From positions 1-5,817 of the forward strand of contig JAJXTT010000132.1 of the NCBI GenBank assembly GCA_021783525.1: 5,817 nt of DNA, written 5' to 3'. Both the position numbers and the translations under genes were made by a program. The notes beneath the pieces are model-generated. The model made no database searches. It had not been told where the DNA came from and saw only the letters and a program-made list of their open reading frames with translations. Source of the DNA: Pseudomonadota bacterium (GTDB taxonomy: Bacteria > Pseudomonadota > Gammaproteobacteria > Burkholderiales > Gallionellaceae). Positions 5,726 to 5,817 of the stretch are shown piece by piece. The number at the start of each line of letters is the position of its first letter. The first letter of the stretch is position 1.

Positions 5726-5817
5726 ATGAACACTACTGAAGATCATAAGTTGACATTTATGAACTTTACCTCTGGCCTGATGGGTGGAGCGGGGGCGCCG
5801 ATCGACATGAAGGCGCC
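5726..5817 (+). CDS. Unidentified protein, N-terminal 30 codons only
   Basis: An open frame starts two bases after the kinase stop with a Shine-Dalgarno-like GAGG at suitable distance and runs off the window. The visible residues start MNTTEDHKLTFMNFTSGLMG and continue with a Gly/Ala-rich stretch. I do not recognise the family. It does not look like the first strand of a receiver domain, a signal peptide or a membrane segment. The tight spacing says it is co-transcribed with the HDOD-GAF-kinase gene and makes a functional link likely. It could be a response regulator with an N-terminal extension, another regulatory protein or something else. Confidence 0.7.
   Translation, partial: MNTTEDHKLTFMNFTSGLMGGAGAPIDMKA

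Overview
The window looks like a piece of chromosome from a betaproteobacterium, probably Burkholderiales-like. The basis is the GC-rich coding sequence and the surE-pcm-nlpD gene order, which is typical of Beta- and Gammaproteobacteria. I cannot name the genus. There are no tRNA or rRNA genes, no insertion sequences, no CRISPR array and no phage genes.

Left half, minus strand (3000 down to 1): a compact housekeeping cluster reads surE (SurE nucleotidase), pcm (L-isoaspartyl protein repair methyltransferase), nlpD (LysM/M23 lipoprotein that activates cell-wall amidases), and then, after about 80-100 bases, the first part of a COG0731-like radical SAM gene cut by the window edge. Consecutive genes in surE-pcm-nlpD overlap by four bases (GTGA and ATGA), so translation is probably coupled. 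The gene that usually follows nlpD in this cluster, rpoS, is not next.

Middle (3001-3563): a divergent intergenic region of about 560 bases. Its surE-proximal part is GC-rich with small inverted repeats. Its centre is very AT-rich (32 G/C in the 120 bases 3261-3380) and holds two back-to-back palindromes, phased A-tracts and promoter-like hexamers on both strands. This is the likely control region for both transcription units.

Right half, plus strand (3564-5817): one 719-residue soluble sensor protein with HDOD, GAF and histidine kinase (HisKA + HATPase_c) modules in one chain. It has no membrane segment and no receiver domain. Two bases after its stop, a well-placed Shine-Dalgarno sequence and ATG begin another gene, of which only 30 codons are visible and which I do not recognise. 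The pair is probably an operon, and the second gene could be a partner of the kinase.

Most of the window is ordinary. The parts worth a second look are the kinase/unknown-gene pair with its AT-rich palindromic control region, the missing rpoS after nlpD, and the pyrimidine-rich surE leader that lacks a Shine-Dalgarno sequence.
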